DNA of 53,642 bases, from the NCBI GenBank assembly GCA_016213925.1, contig JACQZH010000008.1:1-53642 (forward strand), read 5' to 3'. This document shows, piece by piece, positions 15,603 through 24,189 of the stretch (positions within the stretch are counted from its first letter, which is position 1; each line of letters opens with the position of its first letter). The notes beneath the pieces are model-generated. The model was not told the origin of the DNA. It did no database searches and saw nothing but the letters and a program-made list of their open reading frames with translations. This DNA comes from Candidatus Omnitrophota bacterium (GTDB lineage Bacteria > Omnitrophota > Gorgyraeia > B26-G9). A program made the position numbers and the translations under genes.

Positions 15603-16316
15603 TCATATTATCCCTAAATACCCCTTTAAATAAGCTTGCCTTTTCCCTTCCGGAAATTTTTCAATCGCATACCGCAGCATAGTTCTCGGCATAATAGCGC
15701 AATATTTTTTAAGAAACATTTCTTCGCAATCCATATCTCTTTTACCGACTTCCCGCAGCATCCAGCCCACTGCTTTATGAATCAAGTCATGCTTGTCGCA
15801 AATAAGGGCCTCGGCTATTTTCAGGGTATCTTTAAAATCATTATTACCAATAAAATAGGCTGTAGACACAATCGCGATCCTTCTTTCCCATAAAGAATCC
15901 GAGCGCGCTAACTTATAAAGATCCTCCCTGTTTTTATCTTTAAGAAAATCTCCGACAATATGTTTTGCCGTTACATCCACAAGATCCCAATTATTAATAT
16001 ATTTTGAATGATTAAGATATTCTTTATATATTTTTTCCTGTCCCGGCAAATCCGCGCCCCGGTATTTTAACATGAGAATAAGCAAAGCTAATAACCGCTC
16101 TTCGTGAAAACGGGATTTTAACAGCCGCAAAGCTTGATTTAATGCCAAACATTTATACCGTTTAGCCAAAGTTCTTAAAACAGGGGCATTTATTCCAAGA
16201 AAAATATCTCCTTGGGCATATTCTCCCGGCCCGGTCTTGAAAAACCGCTGAAGAATTTTAGATTTTTCCTTATCGCTGTATTTTCGCAGTTCAGCTTTTA
16301 ACTTCTTTATAACCAT
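15603..16316 (-). CDS. AlkD-like DNA alkylation repair protein
   Basis: 237-residue all-helical HEAT-like repeat protein of the AlkC/AlkD family (DNA glycosylases removing alkylated purines without base flipping). Recognisable stretches: YINNWDLVD, WERRIAIVS and HKAVGWMLREVGK, which carry the Trp and Asp residues that contact the lesion in AlkD. Length matches the family. AAGGAAG precedes the ATG. It stands alone on the minus strand, with its own unit likely. Exact substrate is inferred from family only. Confidence 0.9.
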   Translation of the reverse strand: MVIKKLKAELRKYSDKEKSKILQRFFKTGPGEYAQGDIFLGINAPVLRTLAKRYKCLALNQALRLLKSRFHEERLLALLILMLKYRGADLPGQEKIYKEYLNHSKYINNWDLVDVTAKHIVGDFLKDKNREDLYKLARSDSLWERRIAIVSTAYFIGNNDFKDTLKIAEALICDKHDLIHKAVGWMLREVGKRDMDCEEMFLKKYCAIMPRTMLRYAIEKFPEGKRQAYLKGYLGII

Positions 16317-16410
16317 TATCTTCCTTTTTGCTAAAAATTATTCTATCAAAAACAAAACTATCTACAACTGTTTTCTTGCCGGCTTAATTTGGTTTTTTCG
16401 TATTTAAGTT

Positions 16411-16627
16411 GTAAAAGTAATCGAAAATTTTTAAGCGAATTCACCAATTTAGGCAAATACACGCTGTGTTTTTGGGTACCCTTTTAGACGCGATGGATGT
16501 TTGAGCCCATCTGGCGCAAGCCGAAGGGCGAGTTCCAGAGCGCCAAAAACTCAGCGTGTATTTGCCGGTTGCGCTGTTTTTCAGCGAAAAAATTGGTGCT
16601 AAGCGTAAAATTCTTCGATTACTTTAC
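16411..16627. repeat. large imperfect inverted-repeat element
   Basis: Inner arms 16452-16475 and 16543-16566 are complementary at 23 of 24 positions. Outer arms 16411-16450 and 16591-16627 are also complementary with small gaps. The right arm has an insertion containing a CGCTG/CAGCG hairpin (about 16571-16585). The apical part (16476-16542) holds a GGCGC/GCGCC stem. The whole unit could fold into one long branched hairpin. It lies in a 470-nt spacer with no gene. It resembles a non-autonomous mobile or structured repeat element, though a structured RNA is possible. Confidence 0.65.
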
Positions 16628-16628
16628 G

Positions 16629-16645
16629 CCACAAATAGTTATGTG
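16629..16645 (+). terminator. weak terminator-like hairpin after the inverted-repeat element
   Basis: CCACA and TGTGG form a 5-bp stem with an 8-nt loop, followed by U5 on the plus strand. It lies at the right end of the inverted-repeat element and could be part of it. Confidence 0.3.
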
Positions 16646-16787
16646 GTTTTTATCACCATATTTACGAATGACCCCTTAATTTTCAAAGCGTATTTTTATT
16701 TTAAACATTGAAGAATGCTTTTATAATGGTAAAATATCTTTTGTAACTGATTATCCGCCATAAAACACAAATTACGCTAAAATAAAT

Positions 16788-17870
16788 ATGGGAAAAATAA
16801 TAAAAAAATCTAAAAGCGTAGGACAGCCTCCGGGGACATTGATATACGAAGGGAAAATCCGGCCTGAGGATGTAAAAATAACTATTTTTGATTATAGCGA
16901 AAATGAATTCCAGGAAAAAACCGTAAAATCCGCGGAAGAATGCGTTCCGTTTAAAAACAAACCTACCGTTACCTGGATAAACATAGACGGCATCCACAGA
17001 ATCGACATCCTCCAGCAGCTAAGCCAATCCTATGGGCTGCATCATCTGGTATTAGAGGATATCCTGAATATTAACCAGCGCCCAAAAATAGAAGATATGG
17101 AAACATATATCTATCTCTGCGCGAAAATGCTTTCTTACGATGAAAAAACAAAAGAAATCTCCGAAGAACAAGTAAGCATCTTATTCGGCTCCAACTTTCT
17201 GATAACATTCCAGGAAGAAAAACCCGGAGACGTATTCGACATAACCAGAGAAAGAATAAGGAACAACAAAGGGAAAATCAGGAAAATGGGCCCTGATTAC
17301 CTTGCTTACGCTTTACTTGACGCCATCGTTGATAATTATTTTATAATCATGGAGAACATCAGCGAGCGGGTGGAATCCCTGGAAGAAGAACTTGTGGAAA
17401 ATCCTGTGCCGACAACCCTGCATCAACTCAATGGGCTGAAAAGAAATATAATTTTCCTGCGTAAATCAATATGGCCTTTACGAGAAGTCCTCAGCGGAAT
17501 AACCCGCAGCGGTTCAACCTTGATCCAGGAAAACACTCTAATATATTTTAATAATGTCTATGACCACACCATACAAGTTATAGATACCATAGAAGCCTTC
17601 AGAGACATTGTTTCAGGCATGCTGGATATATATCTTTCCAGTTTAAGCAACAGGTTAAACCAAATAATGAAAGTCTTAACCGTTATCGCCACGATATTCA
17701 TGCCTCTGACTTTTATCGCAGGGATTTACGGGATGAATTTCAATACCTCGGCATCCTCTATAAACATGCCCGAACTTAACTGGCGTTTCGGATACATCTT
17801 CGCTTTAAGTTTAATGGCGTTAACCGCCCTGGGAATGCTCTCTTATTTCAAAAAAAAGAACTGGTTTTAA
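16788..17870 (+). CDS. corA: CorA family magnesium/cobalt transporter
   Basis: 360-residue CorA channel: large N-terminal cytosolic domain, long central helix, and two C-terminal membrane segments around the signature GMN in IAGIYGMNFN (about residue 320), ending in a basic tail KKKNWF typical for the family. It forms pentamers in the inner membrane importing Mg2+ (or Co2+/Ni2+). No clear ribosome site is seen before the ATG, so translation may be weak or leaderless. The next gene starts 31 nt after the stop, likely cotranscribed. Confidence 0.93.
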   Translation: MGKIIKKSKSVGQPPGTLIYEGKIRPEDVKITIFDYSENEFQEKTVKSAEECVPFKNKPTVTWINIDGIHRIDILQQLSQSYGLHHLVLEDILNINQRPKIEDMETYIYLCAKMLSYDEKTKEISEEQVSILFGSNFLITFQEEKPGDVFDITRERIRNNKGKIRKMGPDYLAYALLDAIVDNYFIIMENISERVESLEEELVENPVPTTLHQLNGLKRNIIFLRKSIWPLREVLSGITRSGSTLIQENTLIYFNNVYDHTIQVIDTIEAFRDIVSGMLDIYLSSLSNRLNQIMKVLTVIATIFMPLTFIAGIYGMNFNTSASSINMPELNWRFGYIFALSLMALTALGMLSYFKKKNWF

Positions 17871-17901
17871 AAAAATTTTTACCCTAATTAATAGGAATAA
17901 T

Positions 17902-19026
17902 ATGCAGCTGGATTCAAAAAATACCGTCCTTATCACCTGCGCGCGCGGATTAACCCCTTACCTATGCAAAGAAGTGGAAAATCTAGGGCATATAATAACC
18001 TCTTCTCACGAAACCGGGCTAACCATAAACGCTTCTATAGAAGAAACCATGCTCTTAAACTTTTCTCTGCGCACAGCCCTTAACATCCTTTATCTTTTAA
18101 AAGAATTCCGCTGTCTGGATCCGCAGGGCCTATACAAACAAATTTCCACAATCCCCTGGGAAGAAATAATCCCTGAAAACGAATACTTCAGCGTAGTTTC
18201 AACCGCTAACACCAGGACAATAAAAAATACAATGTTCGCCAACCAGAAGGTAAAAGACGCAATTGTTGACCGGTTTATGAAAAAATTCGGCAAAAGGCCG
18301 AATTCAGGGCCTGACCGCGATAATATAGTTATAAACCTTTTTTGGAAAGGCGACCGCTGCTGGCTGTACCTGAACACTTCAGGGAAAAACCTCTCCATCA
18401 GGAATTACAGAAAAATACCTCTGGACGCGCCTATGCAGGAAACCCTAGCCGCGGCAGTAATCTTAGCCAGCGGATACAATGGCAGCCAGAACCTGGTAAA
18501 CCCGATGTGCGGCAGCGGAACCCTGGCGATAGAAGCAGCCCTGATCGCGTTAAACGCGCCGGCCGGGCTTTTACGAAATAATTTCAGTTTATGGACAAAC
18601 CTGCGCGCCCAGTCCTTATCCGGAAAACGCAGCACCCTAATGGCAAAAATAATAGCCACGGATATAGACCCAAACGCCATAATCGCGGCCCGGAAAAACG
18701 CTCAAGCCGCGCAAGTTGAGCACCTAATTGAATTCCACGCCTGCGATTTTAGAGAAACTCCGCTTCCTGAAAAACCGGGGATTATAATTTTCAACCCGCC
18801 TTACGGAGAAAGAATAGGAAGAACGGAAGACCTGGAAAATACATATAAGGAAATCGGAGATTTTTTCAAGCAAAAATGCTCCGGCTACTCAGCTTATATA
18901 TTCACCGGAAATATCCCCCTAGCTAAAAACGTAGGGTTAAAAACCAGCCAGCGCCTTGAGTTCTTTAACGCCGACATCGAATGCCGCCTGCTGAAATACG
19001 TCATGTATTCATCAAGCAACACCTAA
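17902..19026 (+). CDS. THUMP-domain class I SAM RNA methyltransferase (RlmL/YpsC-like)
   Basis: 374 residues: N-terminal THUMP-like RNA-binding region (about 1-170), then a methyltransferase domain with motif I NPMCGSGTLAIEAA (about 193-206), acidic ATDIDPNA, and the catalytic NPPYGERIG motif of N2-guanine or N6-adenine RNA methylases. RlmL-type enzymes modify 23S rRNA (m2G2445). AGGAATA precedes the ATG. Its last 15 bases overlap the end of the convergent methylase remnant of the restriction island, showing the island abuts the gene tightly. Confidence 0.9.
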   Translation: MQLDSKNTVLITCARGLTPYLCKEVENLGHIITSSHETGLTINASIEETMLLNFSLRTALNILYLLKEFRCLDPQGLYKQISTIPWEEIIPENEYFSVVSTANTRTIKNTMFANQKVKDAIVDRFMKKFGKRPNSGPDRDNIVINLFWKGDRCWLYLNTSGKNLSIRNYRKIPLDAPMQETLAAAVILASGYNGSQNLVNPMCGSGTLAIEAALIALNAPAGLLRNNFSLWTNLRAQSLSGKRSTLMAKIIATDIDPNAIIAARKNAQAAQVEHLIEFHACDFRETPLPEKPGIIIFNPPYGERIGRTEDLENTYKEIGDFFKQKCSGYSAYIFTGNIPLAKNVGLKTSQRLEFFNADIECRLLKYVMYSSSNT

Positions 19027-19554
19027 TGTGCTTTCTTTAAAAATATTTCTTGTTTCATCCTTACCCAATTTCCTAAAAACAAACAGGTGTTCATGCATGA
19101 TTAAAAGAAAATCTTTTTCCTGTGCACTCCAGTATCTAGTAGTCGAGCAATTATGCTGAACTTTAATAACATCTTCCTTAAGTATAAATCCGATCTTTAA
19201 AAATCGTTGCATAACGGAGAATGCCAAGGGAACATAATGCCTGCGTCGACGCGTGTCACCAATGAGGATAGCGCAATATTTCCCGGGCTTTAACACGCGA
19301 TAACATTGTTTTATAACCGGCTCATGACATTTATCACAGCTAAATTTACATGACTCCTGAGCCAGCTTGATAACCTCTGAATGGATATCGAATCCCAGAC
19401 CGCGCCGGCCCAATGACTTTGCTTCAATCATTGTCGTGCCACTGCCGACCAGGGGATCTAAAACCGTATCGTTTTCTTTGGAATATAGACGAATAAGATT
19501 GCTGGGGATTTGAGGTGCCCAATTCCCGCGGTATTTTATACGACACGATAACAT
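19012..19554 (-). pseudogene. DNA methylase (N4/N6 amino type) missing catalytic motif IV
   Basis: 180 residues of an amino-DNA methyltransferase of permuted type: motif X NWAPQIP, motif I LDPLVGSGTTMIEA, acidic GLGFDIHSE, then directly CYRVLKPGKYCAILIGD and the C-terminal MHEHLFVFRK typical of such enzymes. In relatives about 70-80 residues with the catalytic (D/S/H)PPY motif lie between these blocks; here only a short linker remains, so catalysis should be lost. The start overlaps the DpnI-like gene by 19 nt with no ribosome site. Last gene of the restriction island. Confidence 0.7.
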
Positions 19555-20205
19555 CCCCGATCTACAAAGTGGATATAATTCCTATCACGCAAACATTGTA
19601 ATTGTTGCCTAATTTTATCTTTTATATGCCTGTTCTGCGGATGCTGTTTAGCTAAGGCGGATTCGAATTTATAAATATCAGCGAGTGTAAATTCGTCTTT
19701 TCGAATTAATTCGATACAACGCATAACATCCAAAAGCCATCCCTTTGCCTCAGCTTTTTTTTCTTCGCGCAAAAATAAAGTTTTCTGCCATAACGCACAA
19801 ACATTCTCTTTCGCTTCAATCCTTTTATTCCTAATAAAGAAAATCCGACCAACTTCAGGTATTCTGCTTAATAAAATATTACAACCTACCCATCCCGCTC
19901 TCCGAGCGAAAGCAGACAAAGGAGCTCTTTTCTCTATAATTTCCGCTATAAAGAAGTGCTTGGGAATAACAAAAAAATTTGAAACTTGCCACGAATTCAA
20001 ATCGTAATTCAATAAAAATAAATTAGGATTATGCGCTTCGGCAAGCCTATTGAGCATTACCTTATATGCGCCATCCACTATTTTTTTCCCGACATTGCGA
20101 CTTTTACTTTTTAACCCAACCCTCTGTTAAAACTCTAACCTTTTGAGATAAACTCTTGTACTGTTTGGTGAGATTAACGTCAAAATCCAAGACTATATTC
20201 TTCAT
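19536..20205 (-). pseudogene. DpnI-type restriction endonuclease with internal deletion
   Basis: Two pieces of one DpnI-family gene. 20104-20205 encodes the N-terminus (33 aa, with LTKQYKSLSQKVRVLTEGW) and ends at TAA. The next frame, open through 20078 to 19536, encodes the remainder: DGAYKVMLNR, VIPKHFFIAEIIEKR, ARRAGWVGCNIL, then a winged-helix end. Between them relatives have about 35 residues with two CxxC zinc motifs and the acidic PD-(D/E)XK residues; these are absent. The junction shows tandem AAAAGT copies, pointing to a microhomology deletion. DpnI enzymes cut G-m6A-TC; this one should be inactive. Confidence 0.8.
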
Positions 20206-20351
20206 TGGTTCTTACACTTAATGCTTTTCGCTAATCGTTTCAAAACAACAAAAATATGATTTTTGCTCCGCGCTGATTGATAATGCAACTGTTCATCTTT
20301 CCATAGGTAATTCAACAATATTTTTACATTTTCCTTTTCTTTAATTGTCAT
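20202..20351 (-). CDS. small coupled ORF between dam-like and dpnI-like genes (49 aa)
   Basis: ATG at 20351 overlaps the end of the Dam-like gene, and its TGA overlaps the ATG of the DpnI-like gene in ATGA. The protein has W, HYQSARSKNHIFVVLKRLAKSI. The two tight overlaps suggest translational coupling and a true operon gene rather than noise. I do not recognise a family. It could be an accessory or remnant protein of the DpnI-type system. Confidence 0.5.
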   Translation of the reverse strand: MTIKEKENVKILLNYLWKDEQLHYQSARSKNHIFVVLKRLAKSIKCKNQ

Positions 20352-20877
20352 AACTCATTGTCTCCTCTTTAAATATAGTTGAATTCTTGTATCGCCCAAA
20401 CGGCACATTAAATTCACCCCGTGAATTTACGCGGTACAGTCCATTAAAACAAGTTTTATTTAGAAAGATTAAAAGAGCCGCTCGGCGAACAACGCTGTTT
20501 TGTGCTTTGCGGCGCAAAAAAACGTTAAACTCCTCACGTTTGTCGTAATACAATTTTTCCCGTCCTTTTTCAGATGCGGAAAGGTATTCTAATTCCAACT
20601 CGTTCAATTCCTTGATCAGCTTTCCTACATTTTTCTGAATAACTTGATAACAAGTATTTACGCACGGGTTAATCTCATAAAGATATGCTGATTCAAAATC
20701 ATACTGATCTGAAAGCCAAAAGAAAAGAGCGCCGCCGCCTAAAAATGGCTCAAAATATTTTTTTATACGGCCAGTTTTGAATGCCGACGGCAAGCGCAGA
20801 GCAATCTGTTCAATCAATTGCCCTTTGCCCCCAGCCCATTTCAAAAAAGGTTTAACTTGTCGTGTTGTCGTTATCAT
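20341..20877 (-). pseudogene. Dam/DpnM-type adenine methyltransferase, truncated
   Basis: 178 residues covering the N-terminal two thirds of a GATC adenine methyltransferase: FLKWAGGKGQ (SAM motif), KYFEPFLGGGALFF, FNGLYRVNSRGEFNVPFGRYKN. It ends soon after, lacking about 110 residues that in Dam/DpnM carry the catalytic DPPY motif; no such motif is found in any frame before the next gene. So it can probably bind SAM at most. GAGG lies upstream of the ATG, inside the end of the vestigial LexA-like gene. A Dam methylase beside a DpnI nuclease, which cuts methylated GATC, would be incompatible if both were active. Confidence 0.75.
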
Positions 20878-20879
20878 AA

Positions 20880-21170
20880 TTAATCCTCGAGATTCGGTAT
20901 AACGGTTACAACCACCCCTTGAATTTGAAAATCGTTTCCCGCTACAATCGGTTTATAGCTTTTATTCGTTGAGCGTGGTTTTAATACCACAGTATGGGCG
21001 GAAACAGAATATTCCTTTATTGTAACCTCGTTATCAACCAAAGCAACAATCACTTCTCCGTTTTCCGCAGTTGGTTGTCTTTTAACTAAAATAAAATCCC
21101 CTTCGTTAACCCCTTTTTTATTCATCACCCCACCTTTAGCAAAATGCGAATACAGCTGAAGATACTCCTC
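20880..21170 (-). pseudogene. vestigial LexA-like S24 peptidase domain
   Basis: From 21128 the frame encodes 82 residues closely matching the C-terminal half of the intact LexA-like protein at 23566-24189 (GDF-LV, DNEVTIKEY with the catalytic Lys, VVLKPRS, FQIQGVVV). Upstream in frame it reads AKGGVMNKKG where the intact copy has AKGDSMNQKG, so the catalytic Ser is lost, and no DNA-binding domain is present. It lies 2 nt before the Dam-like gene, mirroring the LexA-like gene that heads the HaeIII-type system. Confidence 0.7.
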
Positions 21171-21186
21171 GAGTAATTCACTTTTT

Positions 21187-21378
21187 TTACGATGATTCTA
21201 TTGCCTCTTCAATTGCAGTTTTAAAAATCGTGTCAATACCAAAGGACAACCCTTCGTTGATTCCTTTTACAGCAACCCGCAATTCCTTGTCAGTCAGTTT
21301 TCTTCCCGTTACATTAAGGGCTTCTTGTTGTAAATCCTCAATAGATATAGAGAAGACTTCTTCTCTGCTATTATCCAT
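21187..21378 (-). CDS. small acidic protein of unknown function (63 aa)
   Basis: 63 residues with ISIEDLQQEALNVTGRKLTDKEL and a helix-rich C-terminus ending EAIESS; predicted helical and soluble. GAAAGGAAAT precedes the ATG, and it starts 16 nt after the HaeIII-type nuclease gene, so it is part of the island transcript. I do not recognise a named family, though similar short acidic proteins occur beside restriction or toxin loci. Could be an antitoxin-like or control protein; that is a guess. Confidence 0.55.
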   Translation of the reverse strand: MDNSREEVFSISIEDLQQEALNVTGRKLTDKELRVAVKGINEGLSFGIDTIFKTAIEEAIESS

Positions 21379-21394
21379 AATTTCCTTTCACCTT

Positions 21395-22141
21395 TTAAGA
21401 AATTACTATGAGTTCGCGATATAAATCACGAGGGACTCCGACTAATTGGACATCGAGTTTAAGAGATTGTTCTAATCGAGAAGACGCATTATGCACTCTC
21501 ATGCTGATTTGCCATCCTTCATCCATTTCAACGAGAAGAGTATTCTGAGAATCTTTCTTAAAATAAACCCTATTTAGCTGGGCCGGAAATTTAAGCCTCT
21601 TTATTTGAGTTAACGACCGCTGATCACCAGCGGGTTGATTCAATGTTTTATTAAAATTAAACGCTTCAATCTGCACTTGGCGCTCTTTACGATTTAAAAT
21701 AACTTTATAAAAATCCTCCTTCCCGATCAAATAGTGTAGCAAGTTGCTACAGAAACCAGCACTATTCGCCTTATATACTCGATCAAATAAGCCGCGCACA
21801 GCAACCATCGCCGGGTAATAAATTTCTTGTTGCTTATTTGGAATGTCCCTCCATAAACTTATTTTGCTATTATCTCGATACTGGCTTACTTTTGCAAAAA
21901 CGGATTGAATATCTTTCCAATAATTTTCATCTGACGGAAAGCCAAACCATTCTGAACCAATATCTATGTTTGGGCTAATACGCTGATGACGGACAGCAGC
22001 ATGGTTATGTTTACATGAAACTCCAATTTGCCAACCCTTTTGGCGTGAGATCGCTTGAATCTTCGCGGCAAGTACATCCCGTACATCTCCAGCAATCCCG
22101 CAAGCATCAGGCTGAATGCTTAAGAATACTTCATCCGAAAA
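21395..22141 (-). pseudogene. HaeIII-type restriction endonuclease, 5' truncated
   Basis: A frame of 248 codons open from just after a TGA at 22142-22144. It matches HaeIII-family (GGCC-cutting) nucleases: GIAGDVRDV, WQIGVSCKHNHAAVRHQRIS, QIEAFNFNKTLN, and the end DEGWQISMRVHNAS...LDVQLVG. About 70 N-terminal residues are missing; no ATG, GTG or TTG exists before the ATG at 21808, which would leave only 137 residues. The frame overlaps the 3' end of the methylase gene by 22 nt, suggesting a deletion at the junction. The residue before IGVSCKHN is Gln, where I recall Glu in the family. Probably inactive. Confidence 0.78.
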
Positions 22142-23136
22142 TCAAGAATATCTTTTTTTATAGATAAGCCTACATAACGAGCCATTTCTACAGGCACTGC
22201 GTTCCCAACCATTTTATACCCATCGGATAAATCGGTATATTCAAAAATAAAATCATCTGGAAATGTTTGCACTCTAGCACATTCTCGAATAGAAAGCCTC
22301 CTATAAAGCTGTTCCTTTCCTTTGACAAACTCACGCTTATTATGATTAATAAATTTCATTTTGGGGGCTCTGGGGTGCATCGGAGCATGCCTGCCCCCGG
22401 CTTGAATCGTAAATGATTGCTCATCCCAGCTTCTTACTCGGTTTCTTGACATATATATCGACGAAAAACCTCCCGTCATATATTCATGGTTGGGCATTAC
22501 CAATGAATTACCATTTGTTTTATTATATTGCTGAGCCGCCACAGCCTCTGGCAACCCGCCAATAGCATCACGCAATGTTACCAGCTTAAAGTTACTTTCA
22601 GGAAATGAAAACTTTTTCCCCATTTTCTTTTGATAGCCGACAATAATTACCCGCTCCCTATCTTGGGGGACATTAAAATATTTTGCATTGAGCAACTTAT
22701 ATGAAATATTATAGCCCGCAGTAGAAAATTGGCTTAAAATATTTTGAAAAGCCTCCGCGTGAATACCAGCAAGTATCCCCGAAACATTTTCAGCAAGGAA
22801 AAATAATGGTTTTTTGTCATTCAATACTCTTATATATTCAAAAAACAATCGGCCTCGATGGTCATTAATGCCTCGGCAAGCGCCTGCTTCGCTCCAGCTT
22901 TGACAAGGAGGCCCCCCTATAATACCTATTGATTTCGGAATTTCAGAAGACGGTATATCTGTAATGCTCCTCGTATCAATATGAATCGCTGGAAAATTCT
23001 TCTTAAATGTTGGCCAAATTGTATCATCATATTCATTTGCCCAAATAGTTTTAAATCTTGCCTTCTTGAATCCTAAGTCTAGCCCACCGCAACCGCTGAA
23101 TAACGAAATCAAAGTTAATTCTTGGCTTATATCCAT
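22120..23136 (-). CDS. M.HaeIII-like DNA (cytosine-5) methyltransferase
   Basis: 338-residue, complete C5-cytosine methylase: motif I SLFSGCGGLDLGF, motif IV GGPPCQSWSEAG with catalytic C78, motif VI ENV, motif VIII QDRERV, motif IX region RRLSIRECARVQTFPDDF, motif X GNAVPVEMA. Pairing with a HaeIII-type nuclease suggests GGCC methylation. GGAG lies 7 nt upstream of the ATG and 4 nt separate it from vsr. It seems the only intact methylase of the island and may now act as a solitary methyltransferase. Confidence 0.93.
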   Translation of the reverse strand: MDISQELTLISLFSGCGGLDLGFKKARFKTIWANEYDDTIWPTFKKNFPAIHIDTRSITDIPSSEIPKSIGIIGGPPCQSWSEAGACRGINDHRGRLFFEYIRVLNDKKPLFFLAENVSGILAGIHAEAFQNILSQFSTAGYNISYKLLNAKYFNVPQDRERVIIVGYQKKMGKKFSFPESNFKLVTLRDAIGGLPEAVAAQQYNKTNGNSLVMPNHEYMTGGFSSIYMSRNRVRSWDEQSFTIQAGGRHAPMHPRAPKMKFINHNKREFVKGKEQLYRRLSIRECARVQTFPDDFIFEYTDLSDGYKMVGNAVPVEMARYVGLSIKKDILDFRMKYS

Positions 23137-23140
23137 AAGA

Positions 23141-23551
23141 TCACTCCATTGTTTTTTTTAATTTCCTTAAACACATAGGCAAATTTATTTTTATATCGTC
23201 TTCCCAAAATCGTATTACAGCCCACCCAGCTTGAAGTAAAGCCTTGTTGTTTTTCTTATCTCGCAGGATATTTTTTTCAATTTTAGGTATCCAATATGCT
23301 CGATTTGCTTTTATTTTTAATTTTTTCTTTCGCCAATCAAAACCGTGCCAGAAAGATCCATCGATAAAGATTGCAATCTTCTTCGCTTTAATAACAATAT
23401 CTGGTTTGCCTATAATTTTCTGGTTACTACGAGAATATTTTATTTTTTGCTGACGCAAGGCTTTAACAAAACATAGCTCTGGAGAAGTATTCTTGCTTCT
23501 AATTTTACGCATCAAGGATGATCTTTGGGGCGATGTAACAAATCTAAACAT
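23141..23551 (-). CDS. vsr: Vsr very-short-patch repair endonuclease
   Basis: 136-residue Vsr mismatch endonuclease, which nicks at T:G mismatches arising by deamination of 5-methylcytosine. Family stretches: RSSLMRKIRSKNTSPE, GKPDIVI, IDGSFWHGF, and the GW-VIRFWEDD end. The catalytic Asp lies in KPDIV and the Zn ligand His in FWHG. AAAGGAG lies 10 nt before the ATG. Placement directly before a C5-methylase is the usual arrangement. Confidence 0.93.
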   Translation of the reverse strand: MFRFVTSPQRSSLMRKIRSKNTSPELCFVKALRQQKIKYSRSNQKIIGKPDIVIKAKKIAIFIDGSFWHGFDWRKKKLKIKANRAYWIPKIEKNILRDKKNNKALLQAGWAVIRFWEDDIKINLPMCLRKLKKTME

Positions 23552-23565
23552 TCAATAAAACTCCT

Positions 23566-24189
23566 TTATATCTCCGGAATCGTTGCCACCACCACACCCT
23601 GTACCTGGAAATCTTTTGTCAATACTATGGGCTGGTGCTGTTTATTTTTTGATCTTGGCTTTAATACAACGGTTTCACCGGCCTCGTGAAATTCCTTAAC
23701 CGTTGCTTCGTTATCAATCAGTGCCACAACAGTATCGCCATTCTTCGCTGTCACTTGCTGACGAACCAAAACAAAATCTCCGTCACCGATGCCTTTCTGA
23801 TTCATTGAATCACCTTTCGCCTTAAGCAAAAAATATCGATGTGGCGGGCGAGCCAATTTTGTACTAACTGGTATTTTAGCCTGAATATTTTCTTCGGCAA
23901 GCATTGGAGCGCCGCAAGCAACAATGCCAACCAAAGGAACGTCAACCGTTTGAGCGCAAGTAGTATCGTCACCCAAGCTTTTAATAAACTGCAAGCTCCC
24001 ATCATCCTTGCGGCGAAGCGCTCCTTTTTTGATTAATTTATTAACAATTAACGATGCCGACCGTGGGGACCGATAGCCAAGAGAGGACATAAGCTCTCGC
24101 ATGGAGGGAATTCGCCCAACATGCATAATAGAATTGCGGATTTCACGGATAGCTTCTAATTCTTTATTGGTTACTGCTGTCGTTTGCAT
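23566..24189 (-). CDS. LexA-like self-cleaving repressor heading the restriction island
   Basis: 207-residue LexA/S24 repressor: N-terminal winged helix with IPSMRELMSSLGYRSPRSAS (residues 27-46), cleavage site C92-G93 in VACGAP, catalytic S128 in KGDSMN and K165 in NEATVKEF. It should repress promoters and inactivate itself on RecA-ssDNA. I start at the ATG at 24189; a TTG 7 codons upstream has no ribosome site. An 18-bp palindrome starts at this ATG and overlaps the promoter, suggesting autorepression. First gene of the minus-strand island, 14 nt before vsr. May be the cell LexA or a dedicated controller. Confidence 0.85.
   Translation of the reverse strand: MQTTAVTNKELEAIREIRNSIMHVGRIPSMRELMSSLGYRSPRSASLIVNKLIKKGALRRKDDGSLQFIKSLGDDTTCAQTVDVPLVGIVACGAPMLAEENIQAKIPVSTKLARPPHRYFLLKAKGDSMNQKGIGDGDFVLVRQQVTAKNGDTVVALIDNEATVKEFHEAGETVVLKPRSKNKQHQPIVLTKDFQVQGVVVATIPEI

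Noticed and set aside
16411-16627. Integron attC site
   Set aside because: Arms are complementary, but I see no paired RYYYAAC/GTTRRRY core sites, no integrase gene and no cassette-like neighbours.
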